The notes beneath the pieces were generated by a model that worked only from the letters and a program-made list of their open reading frames with translations, was not told where the DNA came from and made no database searches. Both the position numbers and the translations under genes were made by a program. 64,000 bases of DNA, from positions 248,001 through 312,000 of the forward strand of contig CAWFFV010000027.1 of assembly GCA_963814985.1 (NCBI GenBank). The letters run 5' to 3'. This document shows positions 27,015 through 36,117 of this stretch, one piece after another. Positions within the stretch are counted from its first letter, which is position 1. Each line of letters starts with the position of its first letter. The stretch comes from CAWFFV01 sp963814985. Lineage in GTDB: Bacteria > Chloroflexota > Ktedonobacteria > Ktedonobacterales > Ktedonobacteraceae.

Positions 27015-30000
27015 TTATACCTGATCACGTAATGTGGCGGCGTCTAACTGTTCTAGCATTCGCTCTGCTTCGTCATCATCCATGCCATCAAGCAGCATCA
27101 GCACATCATCGATATCAGTTGAGTCCAAACGTTTCAGCAACGACTCGTCAATTTGCGTTGCTAACTGTGCGATTGTTGGAGCCGTGAAGAGATCCCGAAC
27201 ATTGACCTCTACACCAAACAGAGTACGCACACGAGAGACGATTTGGGTGACGAGTAGCGAAGTGTCCACCCAACTCGAAGAAGTTATCATGCACACCCAC
27301 GCGTTCAATTCTGAAATCTCCAGCCAGATTTTCGCTAATTCCTGCTCGGTGGATGTGTCTGGTGCTACAAAGCTTGCCTCTAATTCCGGTCGCTCATAAT
27401 CCGGCTTCGGCAGTCGGCGTCGATCCACTTTGCGATTAATCGTCAGCGGTAGCGCCTCCAGAAACACATACATTGCAGGCACCATATACTCTGGTAATTG
27501 TGCCTGCACCATCCCGCGCAACTCACTCATCGTCGGTCGCAGGTCCACCTCCGTCACCAGATATGCGATCAATCGCTTGTCTCCCGGAACATCCTCCCGA
27601 ACCACTACCACACTCTCTTGTACAGCTGGATGCTGATTGAGTACGGCCTCGATCTCTTCCAGCTCTACCCGGAACCCGCGCACCTTTACTTGATGGTCAA
27701 TCCGTCCAAGAAATTCTAAAATGCCATCTGCTCGCCAGCGCGCCAGATCCCCCGTCTTGTAGAGACGCGCCCCAGGCTGCTTGCCAAAGGGATCTGGGAC
27801 AAAACGCTCGGCGGTCAGATCGGGTCGATTGAAATATCCATCGGCCACTCCTACCCCGCCAAGGTGGAGTTCTCCCGACACTCCTATCGGGAGCAGTTGC
27901 CCATAGGCGTCAAGCACATAGTTCTGGTCGTTTGCGATGGGACGGCCAATTGGCACTAACGTCGGCCACTGCTCTGGCTCTCCGCTGAGCGTGAAGATCG
28001 TTGTACCGTGCGTCTCGGTAGGCCCATAAAAGTTGTGCAAAGTACACTCCTTCAACTTGCGAAAGAAGTGGATCATCTGGGGCGTGATCTGCAACTGCTC
28101 TCCGGCAGCTGTGATCTCACGCAGCGAGGCAAGTTGCACATTTCCCATTCCGTAGGCATCTGCCAATTGCTGGAGGGCGACAACTGGCAGATAGAGCTTT
28201 TGCACCTGCTGTTCGTCGATAAAGCGCAGTAACGCGACCGGATCACGACGTAATTCCTCGGTGATCATGAAGATGGTGCCACCTGCACTCAGGGTGGGAA
28301 AGATTTCCTGATAGGAGACATCGAAACTCAGTGAAGCATATTGCAACAGTCGCGCTGCGCGGGGAGGGACCATGGTGTTCAGTTGCCAGGTGAGCAGATT
28401 GCACAGAGCACGATGGCTCATCGCGACTCCCTTGGGTTTGCCAGTGGAGCCGGAGGTATACATCACATAGAACAAGTTTGCAGGCTGGACCGTACAGACT
28501 GGATTGGTGGCTGGAGCGGTGGCAATGGTAGGCCAATCGCTATCCAGGCAGACCAAATGTGCTTGATGCTGCGGCAGGGTAGAGATGAGATGCTGATGAG
28601 TGAGCAGGATCGAGATCTGGGCGTTCTGGAGCATAAAGGCAACACGCTCCCCAGGATTGGCAGGATCGATCGGGACATAGGCACAGCCTGCTTTGAGAAT
28701 GCCTAGCAGAGCGACAAGAGCATCAAGAGAACGTTCCAGGTAGAGACCCACACGCATACCAGGTTGGACTCCCAGGTGGTGGAGATGGTGAGCCAGTTGA
28801 TTGGCGCGGGAGTTGAAGTCCTGATACGTCAGGGCATGACCAGCAGAGATGACAGCAATGGCTGAAGGGGTGCGTTGCACCTGCTCCTCAATAAGGTGGT
28901 GGATACACCGGTCGGATGGAAAGGGTGTCTCAGTGTTGTTCCAATCGGAGATGAGCTGCTTCCGTTCTTCCGGAGCGAGGAGTGGGATGGTCGCAAGGGA
29001 GAGTTCAGGATTGGCCACAACACTCTCCAGGATGGTCTGGTAGTGCCCAAGCAAGCGACGAATCGTCTCTTCGTCAAATAGGTCTGTACTGTACTCTGCG
29101 ATAATATTTAAGTCGTTGTTATCTTCTTCCAGGAACAGCGTTAAATCAAACCGAGATGCTTTACCGTCTATGAGCAGAGAATTCAAGGTCAATTTCGGCA
29201 GGTGAAAAGCCGTGTGCGGCGTATTTTGCAGGTTAAACATAACCTGGAAGAGTGGCGAGCGACTTGGGTCACGAGGGACATGCATTTCCTCAACCAGATG
29301 TTCAAACGGCAGGTCCTGATAAGAGTAGGCTTCCAGGAGCATCTCACGGATACGGCGTAGCAGTATGCGAAAACTTGGATTGCCGGAAAGATTGGTGCGC
29401 AACACTAATGTGTTCACAAAGAAGCCAATTAACCCTTCGAGTTCAGTGTAGGTGCGATTGGCGATAGGTGAGCCCACGGCGATATCGTTTTGTCCAGAAT
29501 AGCGTACCAGCAAAGTCTTAAAGGCCGCCAGCAGAGTCATGAACAGCGTCACATCTTCTTGCTTACTCAATGCTTTGAGGTTATCAACGAGCGCGTGAGG
29601 CAGCCTCAAAGAGAAAAGAGCACCATTGAAGGTTAGATAAGCTGGGCGTGGACGATCGGTTAGCAGTTCTAGTGGTGACAACCCATCAAGGCGACGCTTC
29701 CAGTAAGTCAAGAGCCTGCTGCGGACATCCCCTTGCAGCCATTCACGCTGCCATTGGGTGAAATCTGCGTACTGGATCGGCAGTTCCGGCAGGGGTGAAG
29801 GCTTACCCTGCAAGAATGCTTCGTAGAGTGTTGAAATTTCCTTGATGAGCACGCCTTCCGACCAGCCGTCGGAGATGATGTGATGCAGTGTGAGCAAGAA
29901 CATATATTCTTCCTCACCAAGACGGAGCAACGTTGTACGTATGAGTGCATCTTCTGCAAGATTGAACGGCTTCTTAGCCTCCTCCAGCGTCAGGCGTTGG

Positions 30001-30413
30001 GTCTCTGCTGTACGTTCAGCGAGAGGGAAATGTTGGAGATCGACGATCGGCAGTGTTACCCGCCGTGTTTCAGCAATCGTTTGTATAGGTTGTCCGTCTA
30101 CAGAGACAAAGTTTGTACGCAGCACTTCATGGCGACGGACAACCTCGTTGAGTATACGCTCAAAAACTCCCACATCCAGAACTCCCTGGAGCTTGAACGC
30201 ATATAGCATATTATAAAAGGCATTGTTTGGAGCCAGTTGGTCAAGAAACCAGAGACGTTGTTGTGAAAAAGAGAGGGGTAGCGACAGCCTCTCTACACGC
30301 CGTGTTATCGTTTGTATTGTCGGCGTGTCAATTCCTTCTTGATCTAGCATTAAAGCTAACAGCGCTTCCTGCTCATCTGTAAAATCGCTTGAATGTACTA
30401 CTTCTTCCGTCAT
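27015..30413 (-). CDS. NRPS module C-A-PCP
   Basis: 1132 aa; ATG 30413 with GAGAGGTG 8 nt upstream, beginning 15 nt after the preceding NRPS stop. The C domain (about 45-480) has intact HHIISDGWS near 181. The A domain (about 505-1000) has TSGSTGKPKG near 654 and FDVSYQE. Hand alignment to the GrsA pocket gives D-V-Q-Y-T-A-F-G-T-K: the first four residues resemble proline-type pockets, the rest do not, so I assign no substrate. The PCP near 1048 reads as nonsense (SSWVDTSLL) because of two compensating shifts (one base missing near 27318, one extra near 27260); corrected it reads DNFFELGGHSLL. No TE follows; the tail is acidic and Asp/Glu/Leu-rich, like a docking segment. The A domain duplicates the one at about 34-35.8 kb. 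Confidence 0.9.
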   Translation of the reverse strand: MTEEVVHSSDFTDEQEALLALMLDQEGIDTPTIQTITRRVERLSLPLSFSQQRLWFLDQLAPNNAFYNMLYAFKLQGVLDVGVFERILNEVVRRHEVLRTNFVSVDGQPIQTIAETRRVTLPIVDLQHFPLAERTAETQRLTLEEAKKPFNLAEDALIRTTLLRLGEEEYMFLLTLHHIISDGWSEGVLIKEISTLYEAFLQGKPSPLPELPIQYADFTQWQREWLQGDVRSRLLTYWKRRLDGLSPLELLTDRPRPAYLTFNGALFSLRLPHALVDNLKALSKQEDVTLFMTLLAAFKTLLVRYSGQNDIAVGSPIANRTYTELEGLIGFFVNTLVLRTNLSGNPSFRILLRRIREMLLEAYSYQDLPFEHLVEEMHVPRDPSRSPLFQVMFNLQNTPHTAFHLPKLTLNSLLIDGKASRFDLTLFLEEDNNDLNIIAEYSTDLFDEETIRRLLGHYQTILESVVANPELSLATIPLLAPEERKQLISDWNNTETPFPSDRCIHHLIEEQVQRTPSAIAVISAGHALTYQDFNSRANQLAHHLHHLGVQPGMRVGLYLERSLDALVALLGILKAGCAYVPIDPANPGERVAFMLQNAQISILLTHQHLISTLPQHQAHLVCLDSDWPTIATAPATNPVCTVQPANLFYVMYTSGSTGKPKGVAMSHRALCNLLTWQLNTMVPPRAARLLQYASLSFDVSYQEIFPTLSAGGTIFMITEELRRDPVALLRFIDEQQVQKLYLPVVALQQLADAYGMGNVQLASLREITAAGEQLQITPQMIHFFRKLKECTLHNFYGPTETHGTTIFTLSGEPEQWPTLVPIGRPIANDQNYVLDAYGQLLPIGVSGELHLGGVGVADGYFNRPDLTAERFVPDPFGKQPGARLYKTGDLARWRADGILEFLGRIDHQVKVRGFRVELEEIEAVLNQHPAVQESVVVVREDVPGDKRLIAYLVTEVDLRPTMSELRGMVQAQLPEYMVPAMYVFLEALPLTINRKVDRRRLPKPDYERPELEASFVAPDTSTEQELAKIWLEISELNAWVCMITSSSWVDTSLLVTQIVSRVRTLFGVEVNVRDLFTAPTIAQLATQIDESLLKRLDSTDIDDVLMLLDGMDDDEAERMLEQLDAATLRDQV
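27250..29097 (-). repeat. A-PCP duplication, copy 1
   Basis: About 1.8 kb nearly identical to 33935-35777, covering the end of the C domain, the whole A domain including the substrate pocket, and the start of the PCP. This indicates recent duplication or gene conversion between two NRPS modules. Confidence 0.8.
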
Positions 30414-30428
30414 GATAGTGTCACCTCT

Positions 30429-32273
30429 CTATTTACCTGTAAGACGTGCTCGTACTTCTTCAGGGGATAATCCGGCAATCTGCCGATGGAACCGTGCGAT
30501 CGTTGCCACATATCCCGGTTTAGGCTCGTGATCGACCAGCATTTTGGCGAGTTGTGCCACCGTTTTAGCTGCGAAGATCTCCTGCAAATCGACGTGCATT
30601 TTGAATGTTCGACGTAGGCGCGCCAGTACCTGCGTCGCAAGGAGGGAATGCCCACCCAGATCGAAGAAGTCGTCATGGATACCGAACTGAGAGTGATTTA
30701 GGACCTTCGCCCAGATCTGCATCAGGATCTCTTCAATGGGTGTACGTGGCCCTTCTTCCCGTGCCTCCACTCCTGCCAGAACAGAGAATCCCTGTTCTGG
30801 TGCAGGCAAGGCCCGGCGATCCACCTTACCATTTGGCGTCAGTGGCAATGCGGGTAAGAACATGATGATCGCGGGTAGCATATATTCCGGCAATTTTTCT
30901 TTCAAGAAGTGTTGCAGTTCCCTCACAGTAATAGTCTGCACTTCTTGAGGTAACAGTGTTGCGTTTCCATCGGAAAGGGAATTTTCACGTGTCTGGAGCA
31001 CAACATATGCCATAAGGCGCTGATCACCTGGCGCGGCTTCATGTGCCAGAACCAGCGCTGTACGTACTGATGGATGCTGAACTAGCGCCGTCTCGATCTC
31101 TCCCAATTCAATGCGGAAACCGCGCACCTTCACCTGATGATCCCGTCGTCCGAGAAACTCTAAATTCCCATCTGCCTGATAGCGTACCAGATCCCCCGTC
31201 TTGTAAAGACGTGCTCCAGCCTGTCCACTGAACACATCGGGGACAAAGCGCTCGGCGGTCAGATCAGGACGATTGAGATACCCTCGTGCCAGTCCTTCAC
31301 CTCCAATGTAGAGTTCGCCAGGTAGACCGATGGGTGCAAGTCTAAGGTAGCGATCTAGTAGATAAGCAGTGGTATTAGTAAATGGACGACCGATAGGAAC
31401 AAAACGCCCTATGGAAATATCTTCTGTTCTATTTTCAAAGTAGAGGCTATCGATAGTTACTTCGGTCAAGCCATAGGCATTGATAAGCCGTGTTTGCTGC
31501 CCACAGATCCGGCGAAAATGCTGATAGTCATCTCCGGTCCAACTCTCAGAGCCAACAACCAGTTGTTGCATAAAGTCTAGTGTTTGTTCAGTTTCTTCCA
31601 GGTATTGAACAAGATTTCTGAAAACTCCTGGAACGAAATCTGCGCAAGTTACCTGTTCCTGGCGCATGAGTTCATACAATTGCTCTGGTATGAGACGTAA
31701 TTCTTCAGGGCATAGCACAAGCTTACCGCCTGAGCACAATGCACGTACCACATCGCCTAAGAAGACATCAAAGGTGAAAGTGGCCATTTGTAAATGTGAT
31801 GTGATGGTCGCCTCAAGCTGGTAGGCTTCATTCCAGGCCTGATAAGCATTGACCAGTGTCCCATGACAAACCATTGCACCTTTGGGGCGTCCCGTTGAGC
31901 CAGAGGTATAGATCACATAGGCCAGATTGGCTGGCGTCACTGCTGGGACTGATCTGCTGTCCTCTTCCTCTTCCTCTTCCTCTTTATCTGTGAGCGTGTC
32001 CAGACAAAGCACTGTTCCCTCATAGGCTGCGAAGCGTTCACGAACTGCTCTTTGGGTTACCAGGACTGGCACTTGAGTATCTGCAAGGATAAAACTGAGG
32101 CGATCCTCGGGATAGGCCGGATCTAAGGGCACATAGGCACCGCCTGCCTTGAGAATACCGAGCAGACCCACCACCAGTTCGAGCGACCGTTGCACACAGA
32201 TGCCCACTAACACTTCAGGTCCCACCCCCAGCATGCGCAGATGAGAGGCCAGTGCATTGGCTCGCTGGTTCAA
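30429..32273 (-). CDS. NRPS fragment: A domain and PCP (second module of the gene starting at 37004)
   Basis: The C-terminal fragment of the broken NRPS gene; its apparent start (NQRANALASHL) is inside the A domain and follows a one-base loss near 32275. The A domain shows TSGSTGRPKGA, FDVFLGD, NAYGLTE and GKVDRRALP. The hand-aligned pocket is D-V-G-D-L-V-A-I-D-K, which begins and ends like ornithine/basic-residue pockets; substrate uncertain. The PCP site is the Ser of LGGHSLLATQ near 30645. An acidic run of seven Glu in the A domain (about 31961-31984) comes from a CCTCTT hexanucleotide repeated four times. The gene ends 15 nt before the next NRPS start. Sequence outside the A core is closely related to the alanine NRPS at 38.5-42.7 kb. 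Confidence 0.85.
   Translation of the reverse strand: MNQRANALASHLRMLGVGPEVLVGICVQRSLELVVGLLGILKAGGAYVPLDPAYPEDRLSFILADTQVPVLVTQRAVRERFAAYEGTVLCLDTLTDKEEEEEEEDSRSVPAVTPANLAYVIYTSGSTGRPKGAMVCHGTLVNAYQAWNEAYQLEATITSHLQMATFTFDVFLGDVVRALCSGGKLVLCPEELRLIPEQLYELMRQEQVTCADFVPGVFRNLVQYLEETEQTLDFMQQLVVGSESWTGDDYQHFRRICGQQTRLINAYGLTEVTIDSLYFENRTEDISIGRFVPIGRPFTNTTAYLLDRYLRLAPIGLPGELYIGGEGLARGYLNRPDLTAERFVPDVFSGQAGARLYKTGDLVRYQADGNLEFLGRRDHQVKVRGFRIELGEIETALVQHPSVRTALVLAHEAAPGDQRLMAYVVLQTRENSLSDGNATLLPQEVQTITVRELQHFLKEKLPEYMLPAIIMFLPALPLTPNGKVDRRALPAPEQGFSVLAGVEAREEGPRTPIEEILMQIWAKVLNHSQFGIHDDFFDLGGHSLLATQVLARLRRTFKMHVDLQEIFAAKTVAQLAKMLVDHEPKPGYVATIARFHRQIAGLSPEEVRARLTGK
31961..31984 (+). repeat. CCTCTT hexanucleotide repeat, four units
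   Basis: Four tandem CCTCTT units on the plus strand, coding a run of Glu on the minus strand inside the A domain of the broken NRPS, just before the TSGSTG motif. The matching position in the alanine NRPS is shorter. A likely slippage site in a surface loop. Confidence 0.75.
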
Positions 32274-32342
32274 CTTCGATAGGTTAGGGACTCCTTCCCA
32301 TATACCAGAGCTATGGCGTCTGAACTGCGCTCTACCTGTGCC

Positions 32343-32588
32343 TCAAAGAGATGATGCAAACATAGCGGAGGTACACTCATCAGAGAAGGGGGGATTGGCC
32401 TCGTGTAGGAGATAATGTTCCTCCTTTGGGGTGAGGAGTGGCAGATCCGTCACGCGTCGGTCAGGAGTCGCAACAATACCCTGGAGCAGGATGAGGAGAT
32501 GTTCCTGGAGTCTTTCAATGGTCGAGCGATCAAAAAGATCGCTATTATACTCCAGTATACCCTCAAAGGTCTCTTCGCTCTCTATCAT
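32343..32588 (-). CDS. NRPS fragment: end of C domain and C-A linker
   Basis: A short piece of the broken two-module NRPS. It matches the C-terminal end of a condensation domain (EYNSDLFDRSTIERLQEHL) and the linker LPLLTPKEEHYLLHEANPP, and parallels 41.2-41.4 kb residue for residue. It leaves frame at the G6 run 32388-32393: removing one base restores NPPSLMSVPPLCLHHLFEAQ, as in the intact copy. Not an independent gene. Confidence 0.65.
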   Translation of the reverse strand: MIESEETFEGILEYNSDLFDRSTIERLQEHLLILLQGIVATPDRRVTDLPLLTPKEEHYLLHEANPPFSDECTSAMFASSL

Positions 32589-32995
32589 TGAGAGAGAGAG
32601 ATCAAACTTTGAACTCTGTTCTTGCCTTCCATGGGTTGCACATGTAGCCCAGGCAGTTCTAGCGATGTCTCCGATGCGTTCTGCAAAACAAACATCATCT
32701 GGAACAGGGGATTGTAGCTCGCGGTGCGCTCCGGTTGCAACGCTTCCACCAACAACTCAAAGGGCAACTCTTGATGCGCATATGCCTCCAGGCACTCCTC
32801 TCGTACGTTCTGCAACAGAGTACGCAATGATGGATTGCCTGCCAGATTGCTTCGCAGCACCAGTGTATTGATAAAGCAGCCAATCAGTCCTTCTGTCTCC
32901 TCACGGGTGCGGTTGGCAATCGGGGTACCAATAAGGAAATCTTCCTGTCCACTGTAGCGATACAGCAGGACCTGGAAAGCCGCCAGCAAGGTCAT
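32585..32995 (-). CDS. NRPS fragment: C-terminal half of C domain
   Basis: A piece of the second condensation domain of the broken NRPS: MTLLAAFQVLLYRYSGQED, GTPIANRTREETEGLIGCF and NTLVLRSNLAGNPS. It corresponds closely to 41.5-41.8 kb. The frame enters after a +1 difference near 32997-33002 (ACCACTTTTCATG here, ACTCTGTTCATG in the intact copy) and leaves near 32625 through one missing base. Not an independent gene. Confidence 0.65.
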   Translation of the reverse strand: MTLLAAFQVLLYRYSGQEDFLIGTPIANRTREETEGLIGCFINTLVLRSNLAGNPSLRTLLQNVREECLEAYAHQELPFELLVEALQPERTASYNPLFQMMFVLQNASETSLELPGLHVQPMEGKNRVQSLISLSQ

Positions 32996-33623
32996 GAAAA
33001 GTGGTCACCCCTTCTGCCTTGCTGAGCCGATGCAGTGCCGTATGCACTTCCTCCGGTACGCGAAAGGAGAGACTGCTCCCTCGGTAGCTCTGTACGTCTG
33101 GTCGTGGATGATCGGTAGGCAAATTCAGGATGGTCGGAGCGCCTGTCAGGTGCTGCCGCCAGTAAGCCAGCTGGGTATCCAGTACGGCTCCTTGCAGCCA
33201 TTGTCGTTGCCAGACGGCATAGTCGGCATACTGGATGGGAAGGTCCGGCAGTAGCGAAGGCTTTCCTGCGACAAAAGCTGCGTAGAGCGCCGCCAGTTCC
33301 TGAAAAAGAATGCCCATCGACCAGCCATCAGAGACGATGTGGTGCATGGTCAGGAGCAGCACATGCTCAGTCTCCTCCAGACGCAACAGGGTGGTGCGCA
33401 GTAGCGGTCCCTGGCTCAGATCAAAAGGGTGCCGAACCTCAGTAACGGCCAGGTGTTGCGCTAATGCCTCTCTTACATTTTTAGCATCACTAGCATTATT
33501 GACCCCTCTCATATTTTCCAGGTCCACTAGTGGCAGAGGCACATAGAGCGCAGGGGTGATTACCTGTTCGGGAAGTTCATCCCTTACTACAAAGGTAGTA
33601 CGTAGTGCCTCATGGCGGCACAC
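32901..33623 (-). CDS. NRPS fragment: N-terminal half of C domain with active site
   Basis: A piece of the second condensation domain of the broken NRPS. It starts at the CRHEALRTTF motif and includes the intact catalytic motif MHHIVSDGWSMG (near 33340). Real coding ends near 33000; the rest is out of frame. It joins the upstream fragment through an extra base in the GGGCC at 33665-33669: removing one G restores LTGHLQIEALERSLNEIV. The catalytic residues suggest an active condensation domain if the frame is intact in the organism. Confidence 0.7.
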   Translation of the reverse strand: MCRHEALRTTFVVRDELPEQVITPALYVPLPLVDLENMRGVNNASDAKNVREALAQHLAVTEVRHPFDLSQGPLLRTTLLRLEETEHVLLLTMHHIVSDGWSMGILFQELAALYAAFVAGKPSLLPDLPIQYADYAVWQRQWLQGAVLDTQLAYWRQHLTGAPTILNLPTDHPRPDVQSYRGSSLSFRVPEEVHTALHRLSKAEGVTTFHDLAGGFPGPAVSLQWTGRFPYWYPDCQPHP

Positions 33624-36117
33624 AATCTCGTTGAGGCTGCGCTCTAGAGCCTCGATTTGCAGATGGCCCAGTCAATCGTAAGGTAATATGTTCGTTGTAG
33701 AAAGGGTTCTCTGGATCCCACTGGTTGAGGAACCAGAGCCGCTGTTGCGAGTACGAGAGAGGCAACGTTTCAACATGGGCGACACGGGTGATAGGCGGAA
33801 GCTTGATCATCTTTTCTGTTCTGCGAGCAATTTCAATTTGTTCCGTCAGGCCTGCAATGGTGGGCGACACAAACAGGCTACGCAGGGGCAACTCCACCTG
33901 GAAAGCGTCGTGCACACGTGAGATAAGCCGGGTGGCCAGTAGCGAGTGTCCACCCAACTCGAAGAAGTTATCATGTATGCCCACGCGTTCAATCCTGAGA
34001 ATCTCCAGCCAGATTTTCGCTAATTCCTCTTCGGTGGACGTGCGCGGCGCTACAAAATTTACCTCTAACTCCGGTCGCTCATAATCCGGCTTCGGCAGTT
34101 GGTGTCGATCCACCTTGCGATTAATCGTCAACGGTAGAGCTTCCAGAAACACATATATTGTTGGCACCATGTACTCTGGTAATTGCGCCTGCACTATCCC
34201 GCGCAACTCACTCGTCGTCGGCCGCTGATCCGCCTCCGTCACCAGATATGCGATCAATCGCTTGTCTCCCGGAACATCCTCCCGAACCACCACCACACTC
34301 TCTCGCACGGCTGGATGCTGATTGAGTACGGCCTCGATCTCTTCCAGTTCTACCCGGAACCCGCGCACCTTTACCTGATGGTCAATCCGTCCAAGAAATT
34401 CTAAAATGCCATCCGCTCGCCAGCGTGCCAGATCTCCCGTCTTGTAGAGACGTGCCCCAGGCTGCTTGCCAAAGGGATCTGGGACAAAACGCTCGGCGGT
34501 CAGATCTGGTCGATTGAAATATCCATCGGCCACTCCTACCCCACCAAGGCAGAGTTCCCCCGACACTCCTATCGGGAGCAGTTGCCCATAGGCATCAAGT
34601 ACATAGTTCTGGTCGTTTGCGATGGGACGACCAATCGGTACTAACGTCGGCCACTGCTCTGGCTCTCCGCTGAGCGTGAATAATGTTGTGCCATGTGTTT
34701 CGGTGGGTCCGTAGAAATTGTGCAAGGTACAATCCTTCGCCCCGTGGAAGAAGTGGATCATCTGCGGCGTGATCTGCAACTGCTCTCCAGCGGCTGTGAT
34801 CTCACGCAGTGAGGCAAGTTGCACATTTCCCATTCCGTAGGCATCTGCCAATTGCTGGAGGGCGACAACTGGCAGATAGAGCTTCTGCACCTGCTGTTCG
34901 TCGATAAAGCGCAGCAAGGCAATCGGATCACGGCGTAATTCCTCGGTGATCATGACGATGGTGCCGCCGGCACTGAGCGTGGGAAAGATCTCCTGATAGG
35001 AGACATCGAAACTCAGTGAAGCGTATTGCAACAGTCGCGCTGCGCGGGGAGAGACCATGGTGTTCAGTTGCCAGGTGAGCAGATTGCACAGAGCACGATG
35101 GCTCATCGCGACTCCCTTGGGTCTGCCAGTGGAGCCAGAGGTATACATCACGTAGATCAGATTGGCCGCACTCACGCGTATGTGTGGGTTGGTTGTCGGA
35201 GCCGTCGCGATCATCGGCCAATCGCTATCCAGGCAGACCAGTTGTGCCTGGTGTTGCGGCAAGGTAGAGATGAGATGCTGATGAGTGAGCAGGATCGAGA
35301 TCTGGGCATCCTGGAGCATAAAGGCAATACGCTCTCCGGGATTGGCTGGATCAATCGGGACATAGGCACTGCCTGCTTTGAGAATGCCTAGCAGAGCGAC
35401 AAGAGCATCAAGAGAACGTTCCAGGTAGATACCCACACGCATACCAGGTTGGACTCCCAGGTGGTGGAGATGGTGGGCAAGTTGATTGGCGCGGGAGTTG
35501 AGGTCCTGATACGTCAGGGCGTGATCTGCAGAGATAGTAGCGATAGCTGAAGGGGTGCGTTGCACCTGCTCCTCAATGAGGTGGTGGATACACCGGTCAG
35601 ATGGAAAGGGTGCCTCAGTGTCGTTCCAATCGGAGATGAGCTGGTTCCGTTCTTCTGAGGTGAGGAGTGGAATGGTGGCAAGGGACAGCTCAGGGTCGGC
35701 CACAACGCCCGCCAGAATGGTCTGGTAGTGTCCAAGTAAGCGACGAATCGTCGCCTCTTCAAATAAATCAGTGCTGTACTCAAATACTCCCTCCAACCTG
35801 TCATTGTGCTCTGAAATCGATAACAATAAGTCAAATCTGGCTGTTCCAATGTAAGACTCGCTGATATCCAGAGTCAGCCCAGAGAATTCCACACTATACG
35901 ATGGAGTGTTTTGGAGAACAAACATAACCTGGAAGAGCGGCGGGCGGCTCGGGTCACGAGAAACATGCATTTCCTCAACCAGCTGTTCAAACGGGAGATC
36001 CTGGTGAGCATAGGCCTCCAGTAGCGTCTCCTGGACACGGCGTAGCAGGATACAAAAACTTGGATTGCCAGAGAGATCGGTGCGCAATACCAACATGTTC
36101 TCAAAGAAGCCGATCAA
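33610..36117 (-). CDS. NRPS fragment: C end, A domain, PCP and start of next C
   Basis: The longest frame of the broken NRPS. It begins in the first C domain (GFFENMLVLRTDLSGNPS), then an A domain with TSGSTGRPKG, FDVSYQE, LPVVALQQL, AAGEQLQ and NFYGPTETHG, then PCP DNFFELGGHSLLATR (Ser near 33947) and the start of the following C domain (LPLSYSQQRLWFLNQW). The hand-aligned pocket is D-V-Q-Y-T-A-F-G-T-K, identical to that of the NRPS at 27015..30413; the two A domains are near-identical in DNA, so they should activate the same amino acid. It joins 36114..37004 through one missing base at 36118-36122, where IELKG-stop becomes IELKGLIGFF. Confidence 0.85.
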   Translation of the reverse strand: MIGFFENMLVLRTDLSGNPSFCILLRRVQETLLEAYAHQDLPFEQLVEEMHVSRDPSRPPLFQVMFVLQNTPSYSVEFSGLTLDISESYIGTARFDLLLSISEHNDRLEGVFEYSTDLFEEATIRRLLGHYQTILAGVVADPELSLATIPLLTSEERNQLISDWNDTEAPFPSDRCIHHLIEEQVQRTPSAIATISADHALTYQDLNSRANQLAHHLHHLGVQPGMRVGIYLERSLDALVALLGILKAGSAYVPIDPANPGERIAFMLQDAQISILLTHQHLISTLPQHQAQLVCLDSDWPMIATAPTTNPHIRVSAANLIYVMYTSGSTGRPKGVAMSHRALCNLLTWQLNTMVSPRAARLLQYASLSFDVSYQEIFPTLSAGGTIVMITEELRRDPIALLRFIDEQQVQKLYLPVVALQQLADAYGMGNVQLASLREITAAGEQLQITPQMIHFFHGAKDCTLHNFYGPTETHGTTLFTLSGEPEQWPTLVPIGRPIANDQNYVLDAYGQLLPIGVSGELCLGGVGVADGYFNRPDLTAERFVPDPFGKQPGARLYKTGDLARWRADGILEFLGRIDHQVKVRGFRVELEEIEAVLNQHPAVRESVVVVREDVPGDKRLIAYLVTEADQRPTTSELRGIVQAQLPEYMVPTIYVFLEALPLTINRKVDRHQLPKPDYERPELEVNFVAPRTSTEEELAKIWLEILRIERVGIHDNFFELGGHSLLATRLISRVHDAFQVELPLRSLFVSPTIAGLTEQIEIARRTEKMIKLPPITRVAHVETLPLSYSQQRLWFLNQWDPENPFYNEHITLRLTGPSANRGSRAQPQRDCVPP
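33935..35777 (-). repeat. A-PCP duplication, copy 2
   Basis: Partner of 27250-29097, offset by roughly 6.68 kb. Both copies encode the same pocket residues by hand alignment. Confidence 0.8.
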
